DNA from: JAAXGX01 sp965221595
GTDB taxonomy: Bacteria > Acidobacteriota > Vicinamibacteria > Vicinamibacterales > UBA8438
Direction: 5' to 3'
Assembly (NCBI GenBank): GCA_965221595.1
Contig: OZ244900.1
Span: 3,720,001 to 3,784,000, forward strand
DNA length: 64,000 bases
Under the pieces are notes generated by a model, which saw only the letters and a program-made list of their open reading frames with translations, ran no database searches and was not told the DNA's origin. A program made the position numbers and the translations under genes. Shown one piece after another: positions 1 to 8,011 of the stretch; position 1 is the stretch's first letter; each line of letters opens with the position of its first letter.

Positions 1-396
1 TTCGCGGCCGGTCGCCGGAATCCGCACGATGACGGCCTTGCCGGCCATGGCGTTGCCCGTCGCGGCGATCGCGCCGGGGTCCACGAGCCACTGCATCCAC
101 GTCCGCAGCGCGCTGACGTCGTAGGGGCCGTGCTCCATGTCGAAGAAAACGAAGTCGATATCGTCGTCGGCCGCGAGCGCGACGGGGTCGGCGCGGGCGT
201 CGACCGTGAGGCCGAAGGCGACCTGGTCGTCGTCGAGCAGCCGGACGAGGCCAGCCCGGGGCATGGTCTCCGGATCCTGGCGGCCATGCACGACGAGCAC
301 AGGCGCGGCAGCCAGGGCAAGGGCCGCCACGAGTGCAAGCCGGGAGGGGACGGTTCGCACAGGTTCTCCGCGCGTTGTTCCGGCCGGCGTGCTCAT
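1..396 (-). CDS. HpcH/HpaI aldolase/citrate lyase family protein, exported, truncated at the window edge
   Basis: The reading frame opens with ATG at 396 and stays open to base 1, giving about 132 N-terminal residues. The start overlaps the stop of the upstream PepSY gene (ATGA), so the two are co-transcribed. Residues ~15-36 are a hydrophobic Ala/Leu/Val run typical of a signal peptide. The mature part contains FVFFDMEHGPYD, the acidic D-x-E-H-G-P/D segment that holds a metal-binding Glu in the HpcH/HpaI (class II pyruvate aldolase) family, which cleaves or forms carbon-carbon bonds of 2-keto acids. An exported location is unusual for an aldolase; exported homologues in related bacteria have no proven reaction. 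The C-terminal two thirds are missing, so substrate cannot be inferred. Confidence 0.7.
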   Translation of the reverse strand, partial: MSTPAGTTRGEPVRTVPSRLALVAALALAAAPVLVVHGRQDPETMPRAGLVRLLDDDQVAFGLTVDARADPVALAADDDIDFVFFDMEHGPYDVSALRTWMQWLVDPGAIAATGNAMAGKAVIVRIPATGRE

Positions 397-1304
397 GCCT
401 GCGGGGCTTCCGAGCCCCGGTGTCTGACGACGCGCTGCCACCACATCACACCCCCCGTCACGAACATGGCCACCGGCACCAGGCCCAGCGCTGCCCATAC
501 CACCTTGCTCGTCATCCCGTAGAACCGGCCGAAGTGCAGACGCGAGAACCAGTACAGCACGGCGTCACCCACCCGCTCCTCGAACGTCTCCAGGTTCAGG
601 GGATCGACGTAGTCGACGAACGCGGTGAACGGCGCCGGAAAGCAGAGGTAGATGCCGGTGAAGCCCCACATGAAGACGAACAGCACCGTCCAGAAGCCGA
701 CCGCGCTGTGCAGTGTCCAGTTGAGACGGCGCCAGCTCGCCCGGAAGTCGATCGTCAGGCTGCGACGCCAACTGCCGCTGCCGGGCCACCAGATGACTAG
801 GCCGGTCACGCTCAACAGCGTCATCAGCAGCGCTCCGACGCCGTTGACGGCACGGCCCGTCCGCCCGGCCAGCAGGTTGTCGTGCAGATCCAGCAGCCAG
901 GTCGTTAGCCGCCAGCCCGCGGGCATGGCGTGGCCCAGGTCGGCCCCCGTGAACGGGTCGAGGAGCCTCTGCTCCACCTCCCCGCCGCGGTTCACGGAGA
1001 TGGTCACGGCCTGGGTGGGAATGTCGCGCTCGGCGAAAATCGACACCGAGGCATCGGGCCACGCGCGCGCCGCCGCCGCGAGCATCGCATCCGGTTCCAG
1101 GCGCTCGCCGACGGCCTCGACGAACACCGGCTGCGGCATGAAGGTCTGCCTGAGCTCGCTGCGGAAGACCAGGATGCTGCCGGTCACGCTGATCACCACC
1201 AGGTACAACCCGACGCCGAGGCCGGACCAGAGGTGCACCTGGAAGAGCGCCCGGCGCAGCCGGACGGTCCGCGGGCGCCGCAGCCACCGCTCCCAGCAGC
1301 TCAT
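393..1304 (-). CDS. PepSY-associated transmembrane protein (PiuB-like)
   Basis: 303-residue membrane protein. An N-terminal amphipathic stretch is followed by a helix beginning VHLWSGLGVGLYLVVISVTG (~20-40), a periplasmic PepSY-like region (~50-130), then three more helices around LLMTLLSVTGLVIWWPG, FWTVLFVFMWGFTGIYL and ALGLVPVAMFVTGGVMWW. His residues near helix ends (HLWSG, DLHDNL, LHSAVGF, RLHFGRF) are the family signature. Members are associated with ferric-siderophore reduction or periplasmic protein handling; the exact role here is unknown. An upstream in-frame ATG at 1400 exists, but the hydrophobic architecture fits the start at 1304. A clear paralogue sits at 32440-33372 with the same helix order. 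Confidence 0.85.
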   Translation of the reverse strand: MSCWERWLRRPRTVRLRRALFQVHLWSGLGVGLYLVVISVTGSILVFRSELRQTFMPQPVFVEAVGERLEPDAMLAAAARAWPDASVSIFAERDIPTQAVTISVNRGGEVEQRLLDPFTGADLGHAMPAGWRLTTWLLDLHDNLLAGRTGRAVNGVGALLMTLLSVTGLVIWWPGSGSWRRSLTIDFRASWRRLNWTLHSAVGFWTVLFVFMWGFTGIYLCFPAPFTAFVDYVDPLNLETFEERVGDAVLYWFSRLHFGRFYGMTSKVVWAALGLVPVAMFVTGGVMWWQRVVRHRGSEAPQA

Positions 1305-1405
1305 GGAACCGCACCAGAATACACCGTGGCCGACGGCGACGCGTGACGCCCCCCCTCGTGCGACAATCGAAGGGCGGGAGCGCCGAGGCGCACCGCGCAT
1401 GAGAG

Positions 1406-1702
1406 ATGAGAACGCTGCTCTGGATTGCCGTCCTGTTCTTCGCCCTACAGCTCGGTCTCGAGCTGCTGGACCAACTCGGGGACGACGACGTGCCCTGGTG
1501 GATGGACCTGCTGGCGTCGCTCGCCTTGGGCGCGGTTCTGTCGTACTTCGCCGGGCAGGCGTTCGGACGCTACCTGCCGTCTCGCCCGGCGTCCGGCGGA
1601 TCTCGCGGCGCGCACGTGGACGATCGCGGCAACCGCGCGGAGCCGATCACGCCCCGCATGTTCTCCAGTCCGCGACGCGACCCGGAACTCCCCGAGCCGT
1701 AA
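1406..1702 (+). CDS. Small two-helix membrane protein, unknown function
   Basis: 98 residues. Helix 1 spans ~3-20 (LLWIAVLFFALQLGLELL), followed by an acidic turn (DQLGDDD). Helix 2 spans ~32-52 (MDLLASLALGAVLSYFAG). A hydrophilic Arg/Pro-rich tail of ~45 residues is probably cytoplasmic. The gene is divergent from the PepSY gene, with ~100 bp between starts. Codon third positions are GC-rich as in neighbouring genes, which supports coding. I do not recognise a family. Confidence 0.55.
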   Translation: MRTLLWIAVLFFALQLGLELLDQLGDDDVPWWMDLLASLALGAVLSYFAGQAFGRYLPSRPASGGSRGAHVDDRGNRAEPITPRMFSSPRRDPELPEP

Positions 1703-1767
1703 CGCGCTGCCGGCGCGCCGATTCGAGCGGGGTGTCGGGCGGCCGCGCGCAGGCGGGGGCTGACGGG

Positions 1768-1841
1768 TGGCTGGGAGGCAGGGATTCGAACCCCGATACC
1801 GTGGTCCAGAGCCACGTGTCCTACCATTGAACGACCTCCCA
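1768..1841 (-). tRNA. tRNA-Gln (anticodon CUG)
   Basis: Cloverleaf read on the minus strand. The acceptor stem TGGGAGG (5' end at 1841) pairs with CCTCCCA (1772-1778), with the U1-A72 pair typical of glutamine tRNAs. The D arm has GGTAGGAC. The anticodon stem CGTGG/CCACG encloses the loop CTCTGGA, giving anticodon CUG. The T arm carries GGTTCGAATCC. The discriminator G and an encoded CCA end at 1768. Confidence 0.95.
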
Positions 1842-1866
1842 GCAAGAAGGACGTTGAAGCACCGAT

Positions 1867-1872
1867 TATAGT
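1867..1872 (+). promoter_or_regulatory. -10 hexamer TATAGT close to the start codon
   Basis: TATAGT lies 12 nt before the ATG at 1885. No Shine-Dalgarno sequence is visible between them, so the transcript would have a leader of only a few bases. No convincing -35 box is seen at the right distance. Confidence 0.4.
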
Positions 1873-1884
1873 AGAGCGCGTGCC

Positions 1885-3371
1885 ATGACCGCCAACGGCC
1901 GGATGTTCGCGCCGCCGCGGTTCCAGCTCTCCCGCTGGCTGTTCCTGCGCCTGCTCGCTGTCGTCTACCTCCTCGCCTTCGGCTCGCTGGCCCCGCAACT
2001 GCCGGGCCTGGTAGGCGCGGACGGGCTGTTGCCGGCCGCCGAGTACCTCGATCGCGCGCGCGAGTTCTTCGGCGCCCGGGCCTACTACCAGTTTCCGACG
2101 CTGGCGTGGATCGCCGCCGGCGACTGGGCCCTGCTCGCACTCTGCTGGAGCGGCATCGTCCTGGCGATCCTCGCGCTGGCAGGCGTGGCACCGATGGCGA
2201 CCTTCGCCCTGCTGTGGGCGCTGTACCTTTCGCTCACGGTGGCGGGCCAGGACTTCCTGTCGTTCCAGTGGGACATTCTGCTGCTCGAGGCCGGCCTGCT
2301 CGCGTGTCTCTACGCGCCGCCGGGCTGGCGGCCGCACCTGACCGACGCGGCGGAGCCGGTGCCTGCCGTGCGCTGGCTTCTGTGGGGGCTGGCGTTCAAG
2401 CTGACCTTCCTTTCGGGAGCCACGAAGCTCGTCAGCGGCGACCCGACATGGTCCGGCCTGACAGCGCTGACCTTCCACTACCAGACGCAGCCGCTGCCCG
2501 CCTGGACGAGCTGGTACGCGCACAGCCTGCCGGTCTGGCTGCACATGTGCTCGGCGGCGGTCATGTTCCTCATCGAGATCGTCGTACCCTTCGGCGCGCT
2601 CGCTCCGGCCCGTTTTCGCCGCGTCCGCATGCTGGCCTGCGCGCTCATGTGTCTGCTGCAAATCGGCATTGCGGCCACCGGCAACTACGGCTTCTTCGGC
2701 TTGCTGACCGTCACGCTGTACCTGGCCCTCCTGGACGACTCCGCACTGGGCCGGCTGCTGCCGGCGCGCTGACGGACCGGGCAGGCGGCGCGGTCTACGA
2801 CAGGCCCCGGCGGGGACGGGGAGTGCGGACCGGCCTGGCGCTCGCCATCGCGTTCCTCAGCCTGGTGACCATCTGGCACGAGGTCACGCCCCGCGCTTCG
2901 CACCCGGCGTGGTCCAGCAACCTGATGCGGGGGGTTAACCCGCTGCGTTCCATCAACGGCTACGGGCTGTTCCGGTACATGACCACCCAGCGGCCCGAGA
3001 TCGTGCTGGAGGTGAGCCGCGACGGAACTGTGTGGCACGAGCACGAGTTCCGTTGGAAGCCGGGCGACCTCGACAGGCGGCCCCGCTTCGTCCAGCCGCA
3101 CATGCCGCGCCTGGACTGGCAGATGTGGTTCGCCGCGCTCGATCCCGCCGGCTCCGAGCATTGGCTGCAGGCGCTGCTGGACGGGCTGCTCGCCGGCTTG
3201 CCCGCGGTGACCGCCCTGCTCGACGCCAGTCCGCTCGACGACGGGCCGCCCCGCCACGTCCGGCTGGCCTACTACCGCTACGACTTCACCACGCCTGCCG
3301 ACGGCCGTGCGACCGGCGACTGGTGGCAGCGGAGACCGCAGGGATATCTCATGGAAGCCTCCGCACCCTGA
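1885..3371 (+). pseudogene. Lipase maturation factor family protein, split by a frameshift near 2769
   Basis: The first frame (1885-2772, 295 residues) is a multi-helix membrane protein with LSFQWDILLLEAG and FHYQTQPLP-type motifs. It matches the N-terminal half of the LMF1/LMF2 (DUF1222) family, which in animals is needed for lipase folding; the bacterial role is undefined. It stops at TGA 2770-2772. The rest of the family sequence resumes at once in the -1 frame: ...RSINGYGLFRYMTT, then WHEHEFRWKPGD, RPHMPRLDWQMWFAAL-like motifs and a C-terminal Arg-rich end (stop 3369-3371). One missing base near 2769 explains both frames. A GTG at 2823 with purine-rich upstream DNA could allow separate translation of the second part. 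The 3' end overlaps the convergent rhomboid gene by 23 bp. Confidence 0.8.
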
Positions 3372-4539
3372 ACTGCCGGCGGTCCGCGATCGCGGCGAGG
3401 GCCCGGCGCGCCTGGGCGGCCGTCCCAGGGTCCGGGTCGAAGTCGAACACCTCCACGAGATGCTGGTAGGCGGCGGTCGGTTGGCCGAGCTCATGCAACT
3501 GGACGAGCCCGGCCCCGAGGTGCGCCTCGGCCGCGAGATCGCCGGCGGGATAGTCCCGCAGATGCCGCTGGTACACGACGAGCGCCGCCCGTGGGTGGCC
3601 GTTGGCAAACAACCAGTTGCCGAAGGCAAGCGAGTCTTCGGGCGGCAGCAGCCGTCCGGACTGCTCGGGCGCCAGGCGGAAGTAGGCCGGCGCCGCGTCC
3701 TCGAAGCGCCCGGCGGCTACGAGCGCGGCCACTGCGCCCCCCGCCGAGGCGGGCGCCGGGCCTCCGACCCGCCGGTATTCGTCCGGGGGCCGGACAATCT
3801 CCCGACGGCCGGCCCACCAGGCCCACGCGAGACCACCCAGGAAACCGCCGATGTGCGCCCCGTAGGCCACCCCGCCGCCTTCGGCCCCGCGGGCGATCAG
3901 GAACGGCATGACGTTGTCGACGAACAGGTAGATGCCGAGAACCAGGCGCGCCGGCCAGTGCACGACCTGCATGAAGAACGGGAACAGGACAATCCACAGC
4001 CGGACTCGATTGCGGGGAAACCAGATGAAGTAGAAGCCGAGCACGCCCGAGATCGCCCCCGAGGCGCCGACCAGCGGCAGCGCCGAGCCGGCATCGAACA
4101 CCGCATGGAAGAGCGTCGCCGCGACACCCGTGGCCAGGTACGCCAGCAGGAAGCGCCCGCGGCCGAGGCGATGCTCGACGTTGTCCCCGTAGATCCACAG
4201 GAACAGCATGTTGCCAGCCAGGTGCATGAACCCGGCGTGGAGGAACATCGACGTGAGCAGCGCGCCGGTCGACGGCTCCGCCGGTCGGAACCCGTGCGTG
4301 AACACCACGAGGTCGTAGGCGCTGATCTGTTGGAGGATCTCGGCCGCGGAAAGACGGCCCGCGAACTGCTCGCTGAGCATGCGCACGTAGGCCGCCAGGA
4401 GCGGGTCGTCCAAGGCCGGCCGGACGCCGCTGAGCGGCAGTGAGATCAACACGTAGACCGCCACGTTGGCGGTGATCAGGCCGTAGGTCACCCACGGCAC
4501 GCCGCGCGGGTTCGGCTCGTCGCCGAGCGGCAGGAACAT
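3349..4539 (-). CDS. Rhomboid-family intramembrane serine protease with C-terminal TPR-like tail
   Basis: 396 residues. The rhomboid domain covers ~15-245. It has the HLAGNMLFLWIYG motif (H106...N110), the nucleophile motif GASG with Ser160, and the catalytic His229 in GAHIGGFLGG, so the Ser-His dyad is intact. An extra loop of ~45 residues between helix 1 and the HxxxN helix (res ~38-95) is typical of the long bacterial rhomboids. After ~270 the chain is helical and TPR-like (paired alpha-helical repeats with AxxYFRLA and AYQHLVEVFDFDPD). Rhomboids cut transmembrane substrates within the membrane; the substrate is unknown. Its start lies 6 bp downstream of the arsC stop, so it probably shares the arsM-arsC transcript. 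Confidence 0.88.
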   Translation of the reverse strand: MFLPLGDEPNPRGVPWVTYGLITANVAVYVLISLPLSGVRPALDDPLLAAYVRMLSEQFAGRLSAAEILQQISAYDLVVFTHGFRPAEPSTGALLTSMFLHAGFMHLAGNMLFLWIYGDNVEHRLGRGRFLLAYLATGVAATLFHAVFDAGSALPLVGASGAISGVLGFYFIWFPRNRVRLWIVLFPFFMQVVHWPARLVLGIYLFVDNVMPFLIARGAEGGGVAYGAHIGGFLGGLAWAWWAGRREIVRPPDEYRRVGGPAPASAGGAVAALVAAGRFEDAAPAYFRLAPEQSGRLLPPEDSLAFGNWLFANGHPRAALVVYQRHLRDYPAGDLAAEAHLGAGLVQLHELGQPTAAYQHLVEVFDFDPDPGTAAQARRALAAIADRRQFRVRRLP

Positions 4540-4545
4540 GTCGCC

Positions 4546-4944
4546 TCAGGGCTGCAGGCCGCGCAGGCGGGCTGCAATCTCGTCGCGCACCGCCCGGAAC
4601 CGCTCGAGCCGCCTGGGCTCGGATCCCACCGCGGCCGCCGGGTCGGGCAGCGCCCAGTGCAGCCGCGCCACCGGCCGCGCGAACGCTGGACACACCTCGT
4701 CCGCGCAGAGCGTGACGACCGTGTCGACCGTGGTCGGGTCGATCGCGTCCACACCCTTGGACCACTGGCCGGAGATGTCGATGCCGAGCTCCGCCATGAC
4801 CCGCACGGCGAGCGGGTTGACGGAAGCCGGCGCCGAGCCCGCGCTCTGCACTCGGACCGTGTCCGGGAAGCGGACCCGCGCCAGCCCTTCGGCCATCTGG
4901 CTGCGCGCCGAGTTGGCCACGCACAGGAACAGCAGGCCGGTCAC
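4546..4944 (-). CDS. arsC: Arsenate reductase, low-molecular-weight phosphatase-type (thioredoxin-coupled)
   Basis: 132 residues from the GTG at 4944, which overlaps the arsM stop (GTGA). This start puts the P-loop CVANSARS (Cys8-x5-Arg14) at the N terminus, as in the LMW-PTP fold. Two further cysteines, Cys80 and Cys85 in TLCADEVC, sit where the redox relay cysteines of thioredoxin-dependent ArsC lie, followed by HWALPDP with the general-acid Asp. The enzyme reduces As(V) to As(III), the substrate of the methyltransferase encoded just upstream. No arsR or arsenite efflux gene is adjacent. Confidence 0.9.
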   Translation of the reverse strand: MTGLLFLCVANSARSQMAEGLARVRFPDTVRVQSAGSAPASVNPLAVRVMAELGIDISGQWSKGVDAIDPTTVDTVVTLCADEVCPAFARPVARLHWALPDPAAAVGSEPRRLERFRAVRDEIAARLRGLQP

Positions 4945-5759
4945 CGCCGCGTCCCCGGCTTGACGGCCCGGATGAAGGCGCTCATGAAGGCGCCGTCCAG
5001 TCCGGCCGGGCTTTCGCGGGCGGCGGGTGGCAGCAGCTCGTGCGCGTCGTCGCCACGGTAGATGCGAGTCGGCGCAATCTCGACGTCCTCGAATCCGGCC
5101 CGGACCAGCCTGGCATGGTAGTCCGTGTCCCGCAGGGAACCCGCCAGGCAGCCGGTCCACAGCTCCATGTTCCGCTGCAGTTCGGGCGCCACGTCCCGCC
5201 GGCGCACGATGTCGGAGACCGCCAGGCGCCCACCCGGACGGAGCACGCGGAACGCCTCGGCAAGCACCGGGTCCTTGTCGGGAGCGAGATTGATCACGCA
5301 GTTCGAGATGACGACGTCGACCGCCGCGTCCGGCAGTGGCACCCGCTCGATCTGCCCCTTGAGGAAGGTGACGTTGGCGACGCCCGCGCGACGCTGGTTC
5401 GCGCGGGCAAGCGCCAGCATCTCATCGGTCATGTCGAGGCCGTAGACGTGCCCGGCGGGCCCGATCCCGCGGGCCGCCAGCAGCACATCGATGCCGCCGC
5501 CCGAGCCGAGGTCGAGCACCGTCTCGCCGGCGTTCAGCTCGGCCAGCGCGGTCGGATTGCCGCAGCCCAGCGAGGCCATCACGGCCGCGCCGGGCAACCC
5601 CTCGACCTGACCCACCTCGTAGATGCCGGCGCTGATGGCCTCGGGACCGCAGCAGGACGGACCGCAGCACGCGCCGGCGGCGGCGTTCCGATTCACCTCC
5701 GCAGCGATGGCACCGTACCGGTCCCTGACCACCCGCCGCAGATTCTCCGCACTGCTCAT
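4941..5759 (-). CDS. arsM: Arsenite S-adenosylmethionine methyltransferase
   Basis: 272 residues. The ATG at 5759 is preferred over the ATG four codons upstream, because a G-rich ribosome binding stretch (GGGGGG) lies ~4-5 nt before it. A Cys-rich N-terminal segment CCGPSCCGP (~31-39) is followed by the Rossmann SAM motif VLDLGSGGGID, then by the paired As-binding cysteines in ISNCVINLAPDK and WTGCLAGSL. These are the signature of ArsM, which converts As(III) to methylated, partly volatile species. It is first in a minus-strand unit arsM-arsC-rhomboid, with arsC overlapping by 4 nt. Confidence 0.93.
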   Translation of the reverse strand: MSSAENLRRVVRDRYGAIAAEVNRNAAAGACCGPSCCGPEAISAGIYEVGQVEGLPGAAVMASLGCGNPTALAELNAGETVLDLGSGGGIDVLLAARGIGPAGHVYGLDMTDEMLALARANQRRAGVANVTFLKGQIERVPLPDAAVDVVISNCVINLAPDKDPVLAEAFRVLRPGGRLAVSDIVRRRDVAPELQRNMELWTGCLAGSLRDTDYHARLVRAGFEDVEIAPTRIYRGDDAHELLPPAARESPAGLDGAFMSAFIRAVKPGTRR

Positions 5760-5840
5760 GACGCCCCCCACACGGCCAGCATACCGCGTACGCGGGCCGG
5801 GCGGGCACCACGTCGAGCCCGTGGCCCAGCCGTGCTGACG

Positions 5841-7265
5841 CTAGTCCAGGAGGGTCTCGGTCAGACTGAGCAGGGGCAGCGATTGACCGTCGCCGCCGCG
5901 GTCTTCGAAGAAAAAGCGTTCCTGGCCGAATGCCGGACGGAGATCGTCGAACCAGGCCGCGTCGTCGTCGAACTCGGCGAAGAACGGCCTCCGCACCCAG
6001 GCCGGGTTGCGCGCCTGGATGAAGTCGCAAACCAGCAACGGCTCGTCCGGGTCCCCGAGGAGGTCGAAGCCGACGGCCTTGCGCAGGACGTCGAGCACGT
6101 GGGCGTCGGTCATCTCCCGCAGCCGCGTCACGCCGAGCAGGCGCACCTTGCCCGGGAACGCCGACATCGACGGCCCGCGCACCGAACGGGCGAGGCCCGA
6201 CACGCGGGAGTACGCGTCCTGGAAGATCCGGACGCAACGCGCCAGGGGCACCTCGAAGTAGTTCCTGGCGCCGGTATCCCGCTCCACGAACATGTAGTAG
6301 GGCACGAGCCCAAGCTGAACGCCCGTGCGCCACAGGTCCGCCCACACGGCCGCGTCGTCGTTGACGTGCCGGATGAGGGGCGCCTGCATCCGGATCTGCG
6401 CGCCCGTGTCGCGAATCCGCCGCACCGCGGTGCGCGCGATATCGGGCTCCAGCTCGACCGGGTGCGAGTAGTGCCCCATGATGGCGAGATGGCGGCCGGC
6501 CGCCGCGATCTCGTCGAATAACCGCAGGCAGTCGTCCGCGTCGGCGTCCGTGACGAACCGTTGCGGCCAGTAGGCGACCGCCTTCGTGCCGATGCGGATG
6601 TTGCGGACGTGCTCCAGTTCCGGCGCCAGCAGCGGCTCGAGGTAGCGGCGCAGTACGCTCGAGCGCATGATCATCGGATCGCCGCCCGTGAGGAGCACGT
6701 CGGTCACGTCGCGATTGGCCCGCAGGTAGGCGACGAGATCGTCCGTCTCCTGCGCCTGGAACTTCAGATCCTCCATGCCTACGAACTGCGCCCACCGGAA
6801 GCAGTAGGTGCAGTACGCGTGACAGGTCTGGCCCGGGGCGGGAAAGAACAACACCGTCTCGCGGTACTTGTGCTGCAGCCCGGGCAACAGCCGCCCAGCG
6901 AGCTCCGGCACGTTGTGCGTGAGCTGCCCCGCCGGGTGGGGGTTCAGGCTGCGGCGGATCCGCCCCACTTCTCTGGTGAGCGCCTCGGGATTGCCGCCGG
7001 CGAGCACGCGCTCGACGGCCTGGAAGTCGTCGCGGGCGAGCATGTCCCGCTGCGGAAACACGAGCTGGAACAGGGGATCGTCCGGCACCCTGGACCAGTC
7101 GATCAATTCGTGCATCACGTAGCGGTTCGTGCGAAACGGCAGCACCTCCCCGACCACACGGATCGCGGCCCGCAGATCCGCGTCGATCCGCTCCCAGTGC
7201 GGAGTCTTCGCGACGTTGCGCAGGTCGACAGGGCGATACGTGGTGTGGTCGGCAGACGTAATCAT
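5841..7265 (-). CDS. KamA-family radical SAM protein (lysine 2,3-aminomutase-like)
   Basis: 474 residues from the ATG at 7265, with GGGAGG 13 nt upstream. The radical SAM cluster motif CHAYCTYC (Cys148, Cys152, Cys155) is intact, followed by the GGDP motif in VLLTGGDPMIM and the HYSHP/QAPLIRHVND motifs of the aminomutase branch. Family enzymes move an amino group from C2 to C3 of lysine or glutamate using SAM, a 4Fe-4S cluster and PLP. The canonical PLP lysine near the C terminus is not obvious here, so this may be a divergent member with another activity. Its 3' end is 81 bp before arsM; whether it belongs to the same unit is unclear. Confidence 0.82.
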   Translation of the reverse strand: MITSADHTTYRPVDLRNVAKTPHWERIDADLRAAIRVVGEVLPFRTNRYVMHELIDWSRVPDDPLFQLVFPQRDMLARDDFQAVERVLAGGNPEALTREVGRIRRSLNPHPAGQLTHNVPELAGRLLPGLQHKYRETVLFFPAPGQTCHAYCTYCFRWAQFVGMEDLKFQAQETDDLVAYLRANRDVTDVLLTGGDPMIMRSSVLRRYLEPLLAPELEHVRNIRIGTKAVAYWPQRFVTDADADDCLRLFDEIAAAGRHLAIMGHYSHPVELEPDIARTAVRRIRDTGAQIRMQAPLIRHVNDDAAVWADLWRTGVQLGLVPYYMFVERDTGARNYFEVPLARCVRIFQDAYSRVSGLARSVRGPSMSAFPGKVRLLGVTRLREMTDAHVLDVLRKAVGFDLLGDPDEPLLVCDFIQARNPAWVRRPFFAEFDDDAAWFDDLRPAFGQERFFFEDRGGDGQSLPLLSLTETLLD

Positions 7266-7637
7266 GGACTCGAAGGTACCTCCCGTACCGAACCCGCGCG
7301 ACCGCCAATCGGCCGCGCGGCGGCTGGCGAAGCGGTCGCCGCCGGGCATAACGACAGTTGCGTGGGCCCGGACGCCTCTCCGCCGGCAGGCGTTTCGGTC
7401 GTGCCGACCTCTGAACGGCCGACCCGCCCGCTTGCCCGCTGCAGCCCCGAGCGCCGGGAGCACCGAGAACCGCTGCTCCCGGTCCCGCCACAGAGCTCCC
7501 GGGGCGTGGACGCAGCAGAAGTGCGCAGTTCAACGGCGCGTTGCACCGCGGGACGCCCGGCGGTTGCCGTCGGCGGGCCCAGACGCCAGGGCTCCCGCCT
7601 TTTCCGCCGGGAGCCGTCCGGGGTAGAACACTACCCG
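7266..7637. other. Non-coding or decayed stretch with a hairpin
   Basis: No frame gives a protein-like product with consistent GC-rich third positions. The only clear structure is the inverted repeat at 7590-7615. It may be the tail of the decayed lipoprotein region plus the promoter area of the KamA gene. Confidence 0.5.
7590..7615 (-). terminator. Hairpin after the decayed lipoprotein gene
   Basis: Perfect 8-bp stem GGCTCCCG/CGGGAGCC around a 10-nt loop that contains TTTT, ~22 bp beyond the stop at 7638. There is no U-tract on the minus-strand exit side, so it is a weak intrinsic terminator candidate. Confidence 0.4.
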
Positions 7638-7988
7638 CTACTGCCGCCCCAGGTCGAACGGATGGCGGGGCGTGAAGCGCAGGGTGCCGGCGGCGACCCG
7701 GTAGTCGCCCGGCTCCGCCGGCCGAGCGATGCTGCCTTCACGCCGGCGGCAACCTTCACGCGCAGCAGCGCCTCCCACCCTCAGCGGTCAACGCGGCGGA
7801 CCCGCTACCGCCGGATCGGCGGCGGGCAGGCCAGCAATATCGACCGCGGCGGTACCGCCCGCGTGCTGCGCCTCGATCAGCGTGATCCGCGGCGAGCCGG
7901 CCGCGCCGCCGCCGGTGGCGGAAGTATCGCCGCACGCCACCCCACCAGCCAGGACAGTGGCGGAACGGCGGCGACGCGCCACGTGCAT
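7638..7988 (-). pseudogene. Decayed short lipoprotein gene
   Basis: The ATG at 7988 lies 23 bp after the stop of the upstream secreted protein. It opens a signal-like segment ending VLAGGVAC, a lipobox-like Cys, followed by a Gly/Ser/Thr-rich start. The frame hits TGA at 7788-7790, yet protein-like sequence continues. A short piece LTAEGG follows in one frame, then WEALLRVKVAAGVKAA in another with GC-rich third positions. Finally the first frame resumes with ARPAEPGDYRVAAG to the TAG at 7638. Compensating small indels of one ~115-residue lipoprotein gene fit this pattern. I do not recognise the family. Confidence 0.5.
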
Positions 7989-8011
7989 CGCCGAGACTGC
8001 CTGGCTCCCGA

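Noticed and set aside
2750..2830. Programmed frameshift in the lipase maturation factor
   Set aside because: No slippery run or downstream pseudoknot is visible; a simple base loss is more likely.
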